Shown one piece after another: positions 23,817-35,200 of a stretch of DNA of 64,000 nt. Source of the stretch: Phymorhynchus buccinoides (Eukaryota > Mollusca > Gastropoda > Neogastropoda > Raphitomidae); NCBI GenBank assembly GCA_017654935.2, contig CM065698.1, positions 45,326,122 through 45,390,121 of the forward strand, given 5' to 3'. Positions within the stretch are counted from its first letter, which is position 1. Each line of letters opens with the position of its first letter. The translations under genes and the position numbers were made by a program. Below the pieces are notes generated by a model, which saw nothing but the letters and a program-made list of their open reading frames with translations, did not search any database and was not told where the DNA came from.

Positions 23817-25014
23817 CCTGACACATTTCTGCTGCTACCATTTACTGCAGCCACCATGACCTAAAAATATCCGCCATTTTTTCACTGGTGTCCTCCTCGA
23901 GGGCCGGAACTTATGGCGGCCATTTTGGCCTCTTTTTCTCCACTTCCATTATAATTCTTTTCAGTTGTTTATTCCAACCAAACAACTTATCTACATTTCA
24001 TCTAACCTCATCATTAATAACTCTAATGGGGAATCTGTGCGTGGGTCGGATCGGTACCCCCCCCCCCTTCTTATGTTGGGGGTGGGTGCGTGGTGCGGCC
24101 CACGTGCAGAATCTATGGTAGTTGCATAGCGGCGTCTCCCCCTCCCTTTCTTTTTTGGAAAGAGGGGGGGGGGCGTTGGCTGGGTGCCTCGGGCGGAAGA
24201 CAGATAATATCTCTCGCCCGCCCGAGACACCTCCGGGTGGCCACCCCTATTGGTGTCGCACCCGTGGCAGCGCCCCTAACCGAAGGGAATCCTTAACCAG
24301 CCTTTTCTCTAAATAATAATTAACATCTATCAAAATCAAAATGGTGGGGGTGGAGTCTCCTCGGGTGGCGGGCCTGGCGCCCACTCACATTCCCCTTTCC
24401 CTTCCCCCCCATCCCATCTTAACGTCACATGCGCCGTTGGGCTGTAGTGACCCTTTTGGGTCCACCTCTTTTTATTCTCCCTCCCCCCCAGTCCGTGGGC
24501 GCCCGGGTCGCCACCCCGGGAGTTCTATGGTAGCCGTCACGTTTTACATTGTGACCCCCCCGCACAAGGATCACATAAGCGGCGCCTTTCCTCTGGGTGG
24601 GGCGGGGAGGAGGGGTCCCTCTCCCTCCCTCCCCCCGCCCCTTCCACGAAAGAATCCTTAACCTCCCCCTCCATCAACATCACTATTATTATCCAAGTTA
24701 TTATTTATCTAACGTATATATTGTAAACGATAATTGCTCGGGCTCCCATGCCAAAATACCACCTGATTATATTAAATATATTTAAATTATTAGATATTCA
24801 TATCATGTCAACGTAGGCGGGGGGGATTTTGTGGCCACCCCCCTACGGGAACACATGAACAATTACAACATTCACTTACATCTAGCGTGGTCGCCACCGT
24901 TATTCAGTATCTAAATTATAAATAATCTTATTTTTACATGATAATTTTCAGGCCATTTTATTGGTCATGTCTAATTACAAACAGCAAATACCTATATATA
25001 CACCCTATAGTTCC
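23817..25014 (+). other. Element 2 3' UTR with two GC-rich modules
   Basis: Two related modules end in GGGAATCCTTAACC (about 24287) and AGAATCCTTAACC (about 24652). The first has a long stem CTCGGGCG / CGCCCGAG. The second has GACCC-TTTT-GGGTC at 24449-24462 and GGGGAGGAGGGGTCCC, as in elements 1 and 4. The last about 300 bp are AT-rich. Confidence 0.65.
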
Positions 25015-25026
25015 GGTCGGTCATCA
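25015..25026 (+). repeat. Candidate target-site duplication, left copy
   Basis: GGTCGGTCATCA is identical at 28746-28757, just beyond the 3' end of element 3. Similarity to other ORF2 proteins begins directly after this left copy. Confidence 0.6.
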
Positions 25027-28000
25027 TATATCAAAGAAAGATCCACAGCAATAGACTTAACTCTAGTAAGCCCCGAAATGCTTAATAACTATAGTTGGAC
25101 GGTGAATACGGACCCTCTGGGCTCCGATCACTGCCCCATCACAGTAAAAATAAATCAAAGACCAGACACAATAGAAGCTAATAAACAACCTAAATTTAAC
25201 TATGACAAAGCTAACTGGACCATGTTCCAAACCACTTTATTAAATACAGACACTGAAAAACTACAAAATAATGACATAGAAACTTATTATAATAACATAC
25301 ATACTGCTATATACAAAGCTAGCGAAATAGCCATCCCAATTATATTCCCATCAAATTCAAAAGGAGACACACACAATAAGCCATGGTGGAACGATGACTG
25401 CAGAGAACACGTGAAACGTAAAAATAAAGCCTGCTTTCAGTGCTACAAATGCCCATCAGAACCTAACTTATTACAGAAACAACAATCTGAAAAAGAATGT
25501 GATCACACAATTCAAAAAGCTAAAAGAGACTATTTTACTAGTGAAACAGAACAAATAAACTTTAAAGACACCAGCAAAGTGTGGAAAAAGATCAAACAAA
25601 TCAATAATGATTATCAACGTCCGGAAACCCCATTAACATTAAATGGACATACAACAAAAAACAATAAAGAAAAAGCAGATATGCTAGGCCACGTTTTTGC
25701 TCGGGTAGGTCAAACCCAACACCTCCCCAAGGCAGAACAAAAACGTAGAAAAGAAAAAGCTACTGCCCCTAATAAATCAATGGACAACACTGATTTCATA
25801 AATGCACCCATCACAATTTCTGAATTAATAAACGCCTTAAACTCTATCCGTAATGTTAACAAAGCCACAGGACCAGATTTAATCTCATATAGAATTCTGA
25901 GACAACTACCTAAATCTTTCCTACAAGCACTTCATCAGTTTTACTCCAAATGCTGGGAAGAGGGTATTATCCCTAAAGCCTGGAAACAGGCACAAATAGT
26001 TCCAATTCTTAAACCCAGTAAATCACCCAAAGATCCCAAAAGTTATAGGCCTATATCTTTAACCCCCCATATAGGTAAACTTTTTGAAAAAATCACCAAC
26101 AATCGACTACAATACTTCTTGGAGAAGAACGATATCATTCCTAGATTTCAAGCTGGATTTCGTAAAAATCGTAGCTGTGCAGAACAAACTGCAAAACTAA
26201 GCTCTCACGTACGTAAAGCCTTGATTAAAAAACAAAAACTATTTGCTACATTCTTTGACATCAAAGGTGCCTACGACACAGTATGGCACGATAAATTATT
26301 ATGTAAAATAGACAAAATAGGCATTCATGGCAATATGTACAATTTTATCAAAGAATTTTTAACAGATAGGGTTATTCAAGTAAAAGTGGGACAAGCCACT
26401 TCTGCTACCCACCTTTTAAATATGGGCGTGCCACAAGGCAGCATAATCGCGCCAGCCCTGTTTAACATTATGGTTCACGATATAGATAAACTTCCATTCA
26501 AAGATTGCGATCAATCAATGTATGCAGATGACGTCGCAATCTGGACTAAAGTTAATAACAGAGAAAAGAAAACAAACTATAAAGAATCTCTTAAAAAACA
26601 TCAAAGAAACACTGACCTTGTTACATTTTACATGTTCATAAACGGCTTTTACTTGGCCCCCAACAAATGTGTATTTGTAGTGTTCTCAAGAACAAGAAAC
26701 ACTAAACTATCGGTTTTTATATATGACGATGAACTTAAACAATCAAGAACTGTAAAATTTTTAGGAGTTATTTTTAATGAAAACTTATCCTGGAACGAAC
26801 ACATACAACATTTAGCAAAAAAATCTTATTTTGCTCTACATATCATTAAAAAACTAACTACTCAGAAATGGGCGCAGGACCCTAAACTGCTTACTTATTT
26901 GGTACAAGCATTAGTAAGGAGCAGACTACTTTATGGATGTGAATCATTTTATACAGCCACAAAATCACAACTAAACATACTCGAAAAGATTGAAACTAGT
27001 GCCCTAAAAACAGCTCTGGGCATACCAAAATCGGCAGTAAATAACTTGGTTTATCGGGATATTGACTGGATTCCACTCCGTCATATCATAAAACTAAGAT
27101 GTGCAAACCTATTAACTAGAATTACTGCATCTAATATCTACTCTAAGAATGAATTTAACAAACTGTTTGGTACCTCTGAATGGGGTATGCACTGGGAGTC
27201 TCTAAAAAACAAAGCCCCAAGAACTTATGATAGAACTAAACACATTGATGAATTCACTAAATCCTTATTCCAAAAAGCTGAAGTATCAATAAACCAGGTT
27301 AACATTAACCCCAAATGGAAAGTCCCACAATGGGAACTAGAAGAACCAAACTATGATAAGGACCTACATGGCATCCATTGTAAGGCCAAGGCCCCTCATC
27401 TGTTAACCTTAAAAGCCAAAGAAAAGATACATGGCTTACAACAACACTTGTTGGTGTACACAGATGGATCAAAACTATCCAATGACCAAATAGGCTGTGC
27501 TTTTTATATTCCATCATTAAAAATAACTAAAAGCTTTCAACTTAATAAGGAAATTTCCATTTTTAGCGCTGAACTCTGGGCTATTTTACAAGCCTGTATA
27601 TTTTTAAATGAGTTACCAAGATCTCTAATTAGCGCTTACATACTAACTGATTCCCTGTCCTCAATTCAAGCCATCCAGAATAAAACTAATAATCGCCAAT
27701 CTACAATACAAGAAATTCTACACATAATCCATCAAATAAAACTGAAAGGTACTGACGTTACTTTATCATGGATTCCTTCCCATAGTGATATTTCAGGAAA
27801 TGACAGAGCCGACTGGGCGGCCAAAAAAGCGGCTAACGGTCAGCTAGGTCTTAAACAAGATATTGGACTATCCATCTCCGAAATTAAAAACGTACTTAAA
27901 AGAACAATTAAACAAGTATGGATTCTTGAACTCCATAAGTATGCCCAAAAACACTCCTGGGATAACGAGGTAGTTAAAGGGGGCTTGTTTTTACAAGTCC

Positions 28001-28278
28001 CACACTATCTATTAGCTTTAATTTTTCGATTACGAACCCAATCTTACCTTTGTAAATATACCACTATTTTTTGTACCTGTGGAGAAAATCTCTCCCTAAA
28101 ACATCTAATTAACTGTGATAAACATCAAAATCAGTTCGGTACCATCAAGAGTATTCTCGAGTCGGACAATATCCCATTTAACGAAAATACCATAATAAAT
28201 AAAGGACCTAGAGATTGGTCCACCCTCATTTTATTTGTAAAAACCCTACATCAATCTGAGTTAGGACATTTCTTTTAA
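25027..28278 (+). CDS. ORF2 of element 3, endonuclease C-terminus to RNase H
   Basis: About 1,080 residues without a stop; the frame is open back to 24961, but upstream codons are flank. It keeps only the last endonuclease motif (AIDLTLVSP, SDHCPI). RT: FFDIKGAYDT, MGVPQGSIIAP, SMYADDVAIW. RNase H: YTDGS, SAELWAILQA, LTDSLSS, WIPSHSD...DRAD. The C-terminal CTCG...H...C motif is present. RT and RNase H residues are intact, but the truncated endonuclease and missing ORF1 make it non-autonomous. Confidence 0.85.
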   Translation, partial: YIKERSTAIDLTLVSPEMLNNYSWTVNTDPLGSDHCPITVKINQRPDTIEANKQPKFNYDKANWTMFQTTLLNTDTEKLQNNDIETYYNNIHTAIYKASEIAIPIIFPSNSKGDTHNKPWWNDDCREHVKRKNKACFQCYKCPSEPNLLQKQQSEKECDHTIQKAKRDYFTSETEQINFKDTSKVWKKIKQINNDYQRPETPLTLNGHTTKNNKEKADMLGHVFARVGQTQHLPKAEQKRRKEKATAPNKSMDNTDFINAPITISELINALNSIRNVNKATGPDLISYRILRQLPKSFLQALHQFYSKCWEEGIIPKAWKQAQIVPILKPSKSPKDPKSYRPISLTPHIGKLFEKITNNRLQYFLEKNDIIPRFQAGFRKNRSCAEQTAKLSSHVRKALIKKQKLFATFFDIKGAYDTVWHDKLLCKIDKIGIHGNMYNFIKEFLTDRVIQVKVGQATSATHLLNMGVPQGSIIAPALFNIMVHDIDKLPFKDCDQSMYADDVAIWTKVNNREKKTNYKESLKKHQRNTDLVTFYMFINGFYLAPNKCVFVVFSRTRNTKLSVFIYDDELKQSRTVKFLGVIFNENLSWNEHIQHLAKKSYFALHIIKKLTTQKWAQDPKLLTYLVQALVRSRLLYGCESFYTATKSQLNILEKIETSALKTALGIPKSAVNNLVYRDIDWIPLRHIIKLRCANLLTRITASNIYSKNEFNKLFGTSEWGMHWESLKNKAPRTYDRTKHIDEFTKSLFQKAEVSINQVNINPKWKVPQWELEEPNYDKDLHGIHCKAKAPHLLTLKAKEKIHGLQQHLLVYTDGSKLSNDQIGCAFYIPSLKITKSFQLNKEISIFSAELWAILQACIFLNELPRSLISAYILTDSLSSIQAIQNKTNNRQSTIQEILHIIHQIKLKGTDVTLSWIPSHSDISGNDRADWAAKKAANGQLGLKQDIGLSISEIKNVLKRTIKQVWILELHKYAQKHSWDNEVVKGGLFLQVPHYLLALIFRLRTQSYLCKYTTIFCTCGENLSLKHLINCDKHQNQFGTIKSILESDNIPFNENTIINKGPRDWSTLILFVKTLHQSELGHFF

Positions 28279-28745
28279 ACTTTTATCTCTGTTTTACAGA
28301 TAAGTATTTTAAAAATGTAAATTTAGGACCGACTCAGGTCCTCTTCTTTTAAAACAATGTAAATAGGGATCCTGATACGGAACCATGTTATGTAGGCATC
28401 CAAAATCGGATCATTTTATTAATAAAAAGACTATGTAAATATTTTAACAAATTAAAGGCCTATTTTCGATTTTTATCTAAATGTTATCTTTTAACCGTGG
28501 CCCTGGAAATTTTAACCCGGAGGGAGCAAGCGCTTAACTCACTTTAACACCGGAGGCATAGTATAAAACTAAGACTTATTGACGAAATAAAAATAACATC
28601 TCGATAAGAAATTTCTCTAAGTCTCGTCCCATTAACTTTTAACTTTCAATTTTATTTATAGTTCTCTCTTTTTTACACAAAAATCTTGAAATAATGTCCC
28701 ATATGGGCTTTTTAAGTCAAAGAGGACGTAAAAACAGAAAACACA
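28279..28745 (+). other. Element 3 3' UTR
   Basis: Short compared with its neighbours. It has a hairpin AGGACC-gactca-GGTCCT at 28325-28342, the shared GTGGCCCTGGAAATTTTAA near 28498, and the terminus AATGTCCCATATGGGC...GAGGACGTAAAA. Confidence 0.7.
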
Positions 28746-28757
28746 GGTCGGTCATCA
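28746..28757 (+). repeat. Candidate target-site duplication, right copy
   Basis: GGTCGGTCATCA, identical to 25015-25026. A shorter version (GGTCGGTCA) also follows element 4 near 37220. Confidence 0.6.
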
Positions 28758-30124
28758 CAGTACGACGGCTTGCTGACGGAAGATGGGCACCCACCACTCT
28801 TGAGCCGCTCCCGCCAGCACCGCCGTACGACAGACCGGTTCTACATTGGGGCACCATTCTTGCTCCGGTCTACCGTTGAGCAACACTTCACCCACCTCCG
28901 TTCGCCTCTGCGTTTCCTGAGGCAGTCTTTTTCGTTAGTGAGTATAAATAAGGAATAGGGTTTTGTTTTTTTACAGTTTTTTTTGCAGTATGATGTGTTA
29001 TTCAGCTGCCTAGTGTAGGGTCGTAGGACATATCACAAAAGTGGTATACCCAGGAGGACTGCGCCGGCCATAGAGCCAGGTCACAGCAGGACTCCTGGGA
29101 GTAGGGCCTAGGACCTGAAGTTAGCTAGTTTTTTACTGGACTTTTTACCTTTGCTCACTATCTTTTTTTTTGACTTTTCAATGTCGTTCTCGCGTTCCTA
29201 TCATTCCCTCCACTCGTAGGCTACGGCCTGGTGGACACGGACTTCATAGACTAGGATTCTTGTAGGGCAGTTCCACACTCTGTTAGGGTTCCCGCCAGCC
29301 TCCTAAGTTGTTGGAGGAGCTTGTGCGCGGGCAAATAAATTAGTCAGAATAGGAGTTAGGTGAATAAACCAATAGGTCTGTCCTGTCTCTCCAAATCTTT
29401 TGGATACTCTTTAACTTATTGCCGTAGGGAAACGTAGGTGTGAATTTAGGCGTAAATATAAATGAATACATTTGTTTGTTAAAATACCAAGTTAAATTGA
29501 TTTGTATAAGGATAAGAAAAACAGGACTGTTCTTTTTCGAACAGACACTAAAATGCAAGTTTTTTTTTACTAAGATAGGAGTCTAAAAATCCATAGCATC
29601 TAAACAGAATAAATAAGAATTTTGTAAACTTTGGTGCTTAAATAGCACAAGATAACACTTATCTATTTAATAAAAATAATATTTTTTTGCTAAAACTAAG
29701 TAGTGATCCCTCCAGTGGACATGGAGGGAGTTTGATAGAAAAGGTGATAAAATTCCAAACTAGAATCTCGGAAAAACTAAACCTTTATAGAGGCTGTCAC
29801 GACCTGCACTGTGACACCACAGGTTAGGATAGCTCCACCCTGATTGGTCGCCCTCGTTTGCGAAAGGTTCCCATTGGTTCCTTTCGTAGACATTTGGCTT
29901 CAAGTCAAAAATAGTAGCACAAGTGGTTAATCCACGGCTAAAAAATCCCAGCGATCTGATTGGTCGCTGGGAATAACGAAAAGATACGCTGTGTTGTTCC
30001 TTCCCAACCGTTGGTAGGAAGGAGCAATACTTAGAGAAATATATTGTAATCAGAAAACTAACTTTGAATTTTGTTCTTTGAACAAACTAAATTTCATAAC
30101 TAGTCATAAGTTAAACAATAAAAC
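28758..30124 (+). promoter_or_regulatory. 5' UTR of element 4 with hairpin cluster and ATTGG boxes
   Basis: Four hairpins lie within 230 bp: TGTCAC/GTGACA (29795-29816), CGAAAGG/CCTTTCG (29861-29886), TCCCAGCGA/TCGCTGGGA (29946-29972) and CCTTCC/GGAAGG (29999-30022). The second and third loops contain ATTGG, and another ATTGG lies at about 29843; these are inverted CCAAT boxes. A CCCAGGAG/CTCCTGGG stem lies at about 29049-29100. The boxes are consistent with an internal RNA polymerase II promoter (inference). Confidence 0.5.
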
Positions 30125-32191
30125 ATGAGTTCGTCTGGGTCTCAAAAGAAAAGTGGGCTAGTAAATCCTGGGACAACGTCCCAGAGGACCCTTTCACCTC
30201 AACCAAACACAGAAAAAGAAGATCATGTACATTTCAGTGATTCAGAGTCTGAATCTGCCGCCATGGAAGACTCACCACAGTCACCAGAGGCTGCAGATCC
30301 TCTAAACGACTCAGTTTTTTCCAAAGACATAAATGACGAAACCAGCTTTACGTTGGTACAGAACCGAAAAAAAAGATCCAGAAATGAAGGGCTTTCAGAC
30401 TCTAACTCGGACAAATCTAATGATCCACTCCCAAATGAAAAGAAAATAAGGGAAGAGCTGAAAGATATGGACGACAATCCACCCCCCTTTCTGCCCCCAA
30501 ATCAAGAGATTGAGACCCAGTCAAAGGTCCAGATCGAGGAACTAGAGACTGTTGAAACAAACAAAGAAAAAGAGGGCCAACGGCCCTGTCAATCTGAGTC
30601 TGCCCCGGGGGCTGCCGAGGAACCTGGTTCCAAGACAGCCTCTGGGACAGGGAACAGAAATAAAACAAATACAAACTCAAGGCCAGTAAGACAGGGAGAC
30701 CAACCCCCACCAGTGTTTTTGCAGTTCCCAGTGGTTCTGGAGGACCTGGGCACAGGCTCGGCCACGCTCAGGTCCCTCGGACCCACAACTAGTTACAATA
30801 TGTGGTGCCAGACCACGGGGCCCATACTTAGTCAGAGACCCCTGTCGAATAACAGATATTTGATAGGGTGTCGTTCGGAAAAACAACAACGCATCCTGGC
30901 TGGGATGAATAAACTTGCACAAATTAACATTAAATGTACAATCCCAACTGCCACAACGGAAGGAGTGATTAAGGCAATTCCTCACGAAGAAAGTTGTGAT
31001 GAAATAAAGAGATTAATACCAGGTGCCAAACAAGTAACCAGACTTAAAAATAAGGACGGGAGTGACTCTAGGGCCGTCAGAATCACGTTTGACAGGACTA
31101 CCCTCCCGTCACTAGTCAAACTGAATGCGGAAGAATTCAAAGTACACCCTTACGTGGCTCCAGTCCGTAAATGCAGGAAGTGCTCCAGGCTGGGACACAG
31201 TCAAGATCAATGCAGATCAAAAAGGGAAATCTGTGTGAGGTGTGCCCAGCCTGGACACAATATCAAAGAGTGTAAAACACAAACGCTGAAATGCATTAAC
31301 TGTATGGGAGAACATTCGGCTGCGTACCAGGGCTGTCCCCAATATCAATTGCGCTTGAAAGCTAATAGAATCAGAGCAGAGACCTTCTTGCCCTATTCGG
31401 AGGCCATTAAGAAGGCTAAGGTCGCTCTAAACGAAGAAAAAACACTCAAAGAACAAAGAAGGCCACCTCCACATTTGCCACCAGATGGGGCATGGAGAAC
31501 CAAAGAGAGAGGCCCTCCGGGGAGGGCACAGATAACTACTTTTGCAGACAAAGTGAGGGGAGTTGCGGACCGGGAGACTGTGGGGGATCCAGTCCAGGAC
31601 CCCCCCAGCGACCCGGAACATGCACCCCCTACCACCAGAATAACCAGAAAGAGAATTCTTTCAAAAAGAAAAAGATTGAACAGCAACAAAAAGAGACTTT
31701 TAAAAGCCAAAGCTACCCTTTTAACCCAACAACAAAAACAAGCCTCAGAGAAAACCATCGAGGCACTTGTGGCGGACCAGATCCAGAAACAGACAGAGAC
31801 AATGATGACGTGTATGACTAAACATATGGACAAACTAATGACGGACTTTCAAGACAAAATGACACAAAAACTGGATCTGAGTCCGCCCCGGGAGACCAAC
31901 ACACTAGCTACACCCATTGACTTAAAACAAATACAGCAAATGGAACAACAAGTAACAAATAAATCCCCAGGAGAGGAGCTCATAACTAAAGTTCTCATCT
32001 CCTTAGTAAAGGCCAGAACTGGTAACAAACCCAAATTGCTCCTTGACGGTTTGGTGGCCCTCCTCCCACCAAGTGATCAGTCCCCCATTCCCACCACACA
32101 AGGCAGTAATCTGTATCGTCTGGCTCAGTTGGTTTGCGAACCGACTGAGGCTTCCAGGCGATACAGATATGTGTCGCATAAAGCCCTGTAA
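30125..32191 (+). CDS. ORF1 of element 4, nucleocapsid-like protein, intact
   Basis: 688 residues from ATG 30125 (MSSSGSQKKSG). Residues about 1-190 are acidic and low complexity. About 195-340 form an RRM-like region (FLQFPVVLEDLGTG, INIKCTIPTATTEGVIKAIP, VRITFDRTTLPSLVK). Three CCHC knuckles follow: CRKCSRLGHSQDQC, CVRCAQPGHNIKEC and CINCMGEHSAAYQGC. Then come a basic linker rich in KR near 515-545 and a helical, Gln/Met-rich stretch near 550-620 likely to oligomerise. In I-type elements this protein binds element RNA. It is the only intact ORF1 here, while its own ORF2 is broken. Confidence 0.88.
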   Translation: MSSSGSQKKSGLVNPGTTSQRTLSPQPNTEKEDHVHFSDSESESAAMEDSPQSPEAADPLNDSVFSKDINDETSFTLVQNRKKRSRNEGLSDSNSDKSNDPLPNEKKIREELKDMDDNPPPFLPPNQEIETQSKVQIEELETVETNKEKEGQRPCQSESAPGAAEEPGSKTASGTGNRNKTNTNSRPVRQGDQPPPVFLQFPVVLEDLGTGSATLRSLGPTTSYNMWCQTTGPILSQRPLSNNRYLIGCRSEKQQRILAGMNKLAQINIKCTIPTATTEGVIKAIPHEESCDEIKRLIPGAKQVTRLKNKDGSDSRAVRITFDRTTLPSLVKLNAEEFKVHPYVAPVRKCRKCSRLGHSQDQCRSKREICVRCAQPGHNIKECKTQTLKCINCMGEHSAAYQGCPQYQLRLKANRIRAETFLPYSEAIKKAKVALNEEKTLKEQRRPPPHLPPDGAWRTKERGPPGRAQITTFADKVRGVADRETVGDPVQDPPSDPEHAPPTTRITRKRILSKRKRLNSNKKRLLKAKATLLTQQQKQASEKTIEALVADQIQKQTETMMTCMTKHMDKLMTDFQDKMTQKLDLSPPRETNTLATPIDLKQIQQMEQQVTNKSPGEELITKVLISLVKARTGNKPKLLLDGLVALLPPSDQSPIPTTQGSNLYRLAQLVCEPTEASRRYRYVSHKAL

Positions 32192-32218
32192 GTTTCTTGA
32201 AAGAAACAGTTTAATTAA

Positions 32219-35200
32219 AATCCAGTTAAAACACTCCTGTCTTCTTCTTCGGTTAACATTCTTCAGTGGAACTGCAGAGCAGCTTCCTCCAACATAGACT
32301 TTTTGATAAATTTTCTGGCTACAAACACAACTCAATATCACATTCTCTGTATCCAATCATTAAATTGCACAGTTGGAAATTTACCTCGAATAGATGGTTT
32401 TTGCCACCCTCCATCAATTAGTAACTCACTAGATAAGGTAAAAACAGCAACCTACGTAAGGAAAAATATAGGCTATAATAACATTGCCTCGCCAATTACA
32501 AATATTGACACAATTCAATACTCTAATACTATACAAATTCATCTAAAAGATCACCCCCTACATATAGTAAACGTATACTACCCACAGGGATACAAAAAGG
32601 CTCCCATAACTAACTGGCTCAGTTCTTTGCCCCTAACTTGCTCCTGGGCTGTGTTGGGAGATTTTAATGCTCACCACATAGCCTGGGAGCACAATTGTAC
32701 AAGAAATGAAGATCAGACACTAATGGACGACATTAATTAATCTAATCTGGTCCTACTTAACGATGGGACGAACACAAGGTATCCTGACATACAAAATAAT
32801 AAAGCTACCACTGTGGACTTAACCTTGATCAGTCCACAGTTATATACAAAGACGGACTGGTGCCCCCTAATAGATCCCCTGGGTTCAGACCATAGGCCTA
32901 TTTCAATAGAGATTGGTGCATATATAGATGATTCGGAAGACTTGCCCCCGAAAAAATTTCTATACGAAAAAGCCAATTGGGAAGTTTTTAAAGCAATTTT
33001 AGAGAAACATACTCCAAATGAAGTAGAACATACAGAACATAGAAATACACTATAAAAATATCCATACACAAATTTTAGAAGCTAGTACACTAGCCATTCC
33101 CATGAGCGCACAGTCCTCAGAAAAGATCAACCAGACCAGAAATAATCCCTGGTGGAACGAGGACTGTGCTGAAGTAGTAAAAGATAAACATAAGGCAAGT
33201 AACAGATTTAATAAATACCCCACAGAAGAAAATTTCAACGACAAAAAAATCAAAGAGAAACACAGCAAAAATGTTTAGCTAAATCCAAATTGGAGTATTT
33301 TACTAACGAAAAGATAACTGATTTCAAAGACCTAGGGAAAGCCTGGAAGAGGCTAAAAAGGTTAAAACTTAGTGGTTTTTCTAGAAAGACAAGGTTAACG
33401 GTAAACAACAAATCAACAACATCAAATATCGAAACAGCTAACGTGTTAGCTGAAACCTTCAGTAAAGCTAGCCAAACCAATGCTTTGCCACCACAAGAAC
33501 AAGAAAGAAGAAATAGCATTCCTGCTTTTAATAAATCCACGGACAATTCTAACCCTATAAATTCCCCAATCAAATATACCGAGCTTGCTAGAGCCCTTCG
33601 CAGTATAAAAAAGGTAAATAAAGCAACAAGAGGTGATATCATCTCCTACAAGATAATAAAACAATTACCCCCAAATTATTTACAAATTTTACATGGTTTC
33701 TATTCCAGATGTTGGGAGGGGGGGGAAATTCCACAAGCTTGGAAAGAGGCCCAAGTAATAGGGATCCCTAAACCCGGAAAACCGAAGAGGGATCCCAAAA
33801 GTTACCGGCCTATCTCCCTCACCCCTCATCTGGGTAAAGTCTATGAAAGGATCGTGAGAACACGATTAGATTACTTTTTACCAAAAAATAACATTTTGCC
33901 CCCCTTCCAAGCAGGTTTTCGAAAAAATCGATCCTGTATGGAACAAGTAGTTAAATTGACCTCCCATGTCAAAAGAGCGTTTAATCGCCGAAGAATCATA
34001 CTATCTACGTTCTTTGACATCAAAGGGGCGTACGACTCAGTTTGGCATGGGAGGTTACTTCAAAAAATTAGCAGGCTCGGTATTGCGGGCAACACGTTTA
34101 ATTTTATTAAAGCCTTTTTAGAGAATAGAAAGATGAGAGTTAACGTGGGACAGTCCCTGTCCAGAGTTTACACCTTGGACATGGGCGTCCCACAGGGGAG
34201 CATGATTGCACCAACTCTGTTTAACATCATGCTCCACGACATACAGAGCATACCATTGGGAAAATCAAAAATTTCTATGTATGCCGATGATATCGCGATA
34301 TGGACACCCCCAAATACAAAAAAATACTTATTAATGCATAAAGAACATCAACGCCATATAACAGCTATAGCAACGTACCTCCAGGATAATGGCTTTTCAT
34401 TGTCACAGGACAATTGCGAATTTATGGTCTTTTCTAACAAAAGAGACAAAACTGATTTCACAATAGACATACTAGGTACGGGAAAAAAACAGAGCACAAA
34501 AGTTAAATTCTTGGGAGTCATTCTTACTCCTACGTTAAATTGGACACCACACATTGAACACACAGCAAAAAAGGCTTCGCAAGCCTTAAATTTTATCAAA
34601 GTAATATCTAAAGAAAGATGGGCTAAGGACCCAAAATTCTTGGTTAACCTGGTTAGGGCCCTGGTGCGCAGCCGATTGACCTACGGAATGGAAGCCTTTC
34701 ACTCGTTAACTAAAAGTCAGTTTTTAAAACTACAAGCTATAGAGACTAAGGCACTTAAAATTGCACTCGGTGTCCCTGTGTACGCAGTAAACAAGTTAGT
34801 GTACAGGGACATCGGGTGGCTGCCATTAGATAACTTGATGACGGTAAACTGTGCCAATTTTCTAATACGCTGGTATGCAGCCAAAACAGAATCATTTAAA
34901 GAATTCAAAATGAATATGATAGACCCTTTTTTGAATTATGAGACCAAAAAGAAAAAAAATCCCACAGCAAGTGATAAGAACACCAATATTATTCATTTCT
35001 CAGCTAATTTGTTTAAAGAGGCTAACCTGGACTTGCAGGATGTCTCACTACACCCTTCGGCGTGCTTTCCCCCATGGGAAAGAGAAGAAATCCAATACGA
35101 TACAACCTTAAATAGCAAATTTTCGAAAGAAGAGGTCAATCTAATAAGCACAGCAGCTAAAGAAAAAATTGAAGCAGCAAAATATCATTTACAAATTTAT

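Larger units (their letters stand above)
17091..25014 (+). mobile_element. Non-LTR retrotransposon, element 2 (broken)
   Basis: Starts directly after the 3' terminus of element 1. Both ORFs are damaged, and a 1.2-kb repeat sits in ORF1. The 3' UTR has two GC-rich modules, but the conserved 3'-terminal motif is absent before element 3 begins, so its 3' end is lost or displaced. Confidence 0.75.
25027..28745 (+). mobile_element. Non-LTR retrotransposon, element 3, 5'-truncated
   Basis: Begins inside the endonuclease coding region, as expected for incomplete reverse transcription, and ends at the terminal motif (28692-28735) plus an A-rich tail. It is flanked by 12-bp direct repeats. Open frame, short 3' UTR and matching flanks suggest it is the youngest insertion in the array. 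Confidence 0.75.

Noticed and set aside
28692..28702. CCATATGG in the element ends as a CArG box
   Set aside because: The palindrome is real, but it sits in a conserved 3' end. A transcription-factor role has no other support.
28758..29340. Sequence after element 3 as the displaced 3' end of element 2
   Set aside because: No terminal AATGTCCC...GACGTAAAA motif or GTGGCCCTGG block was found there. It reads better as the 5' region of element 4.
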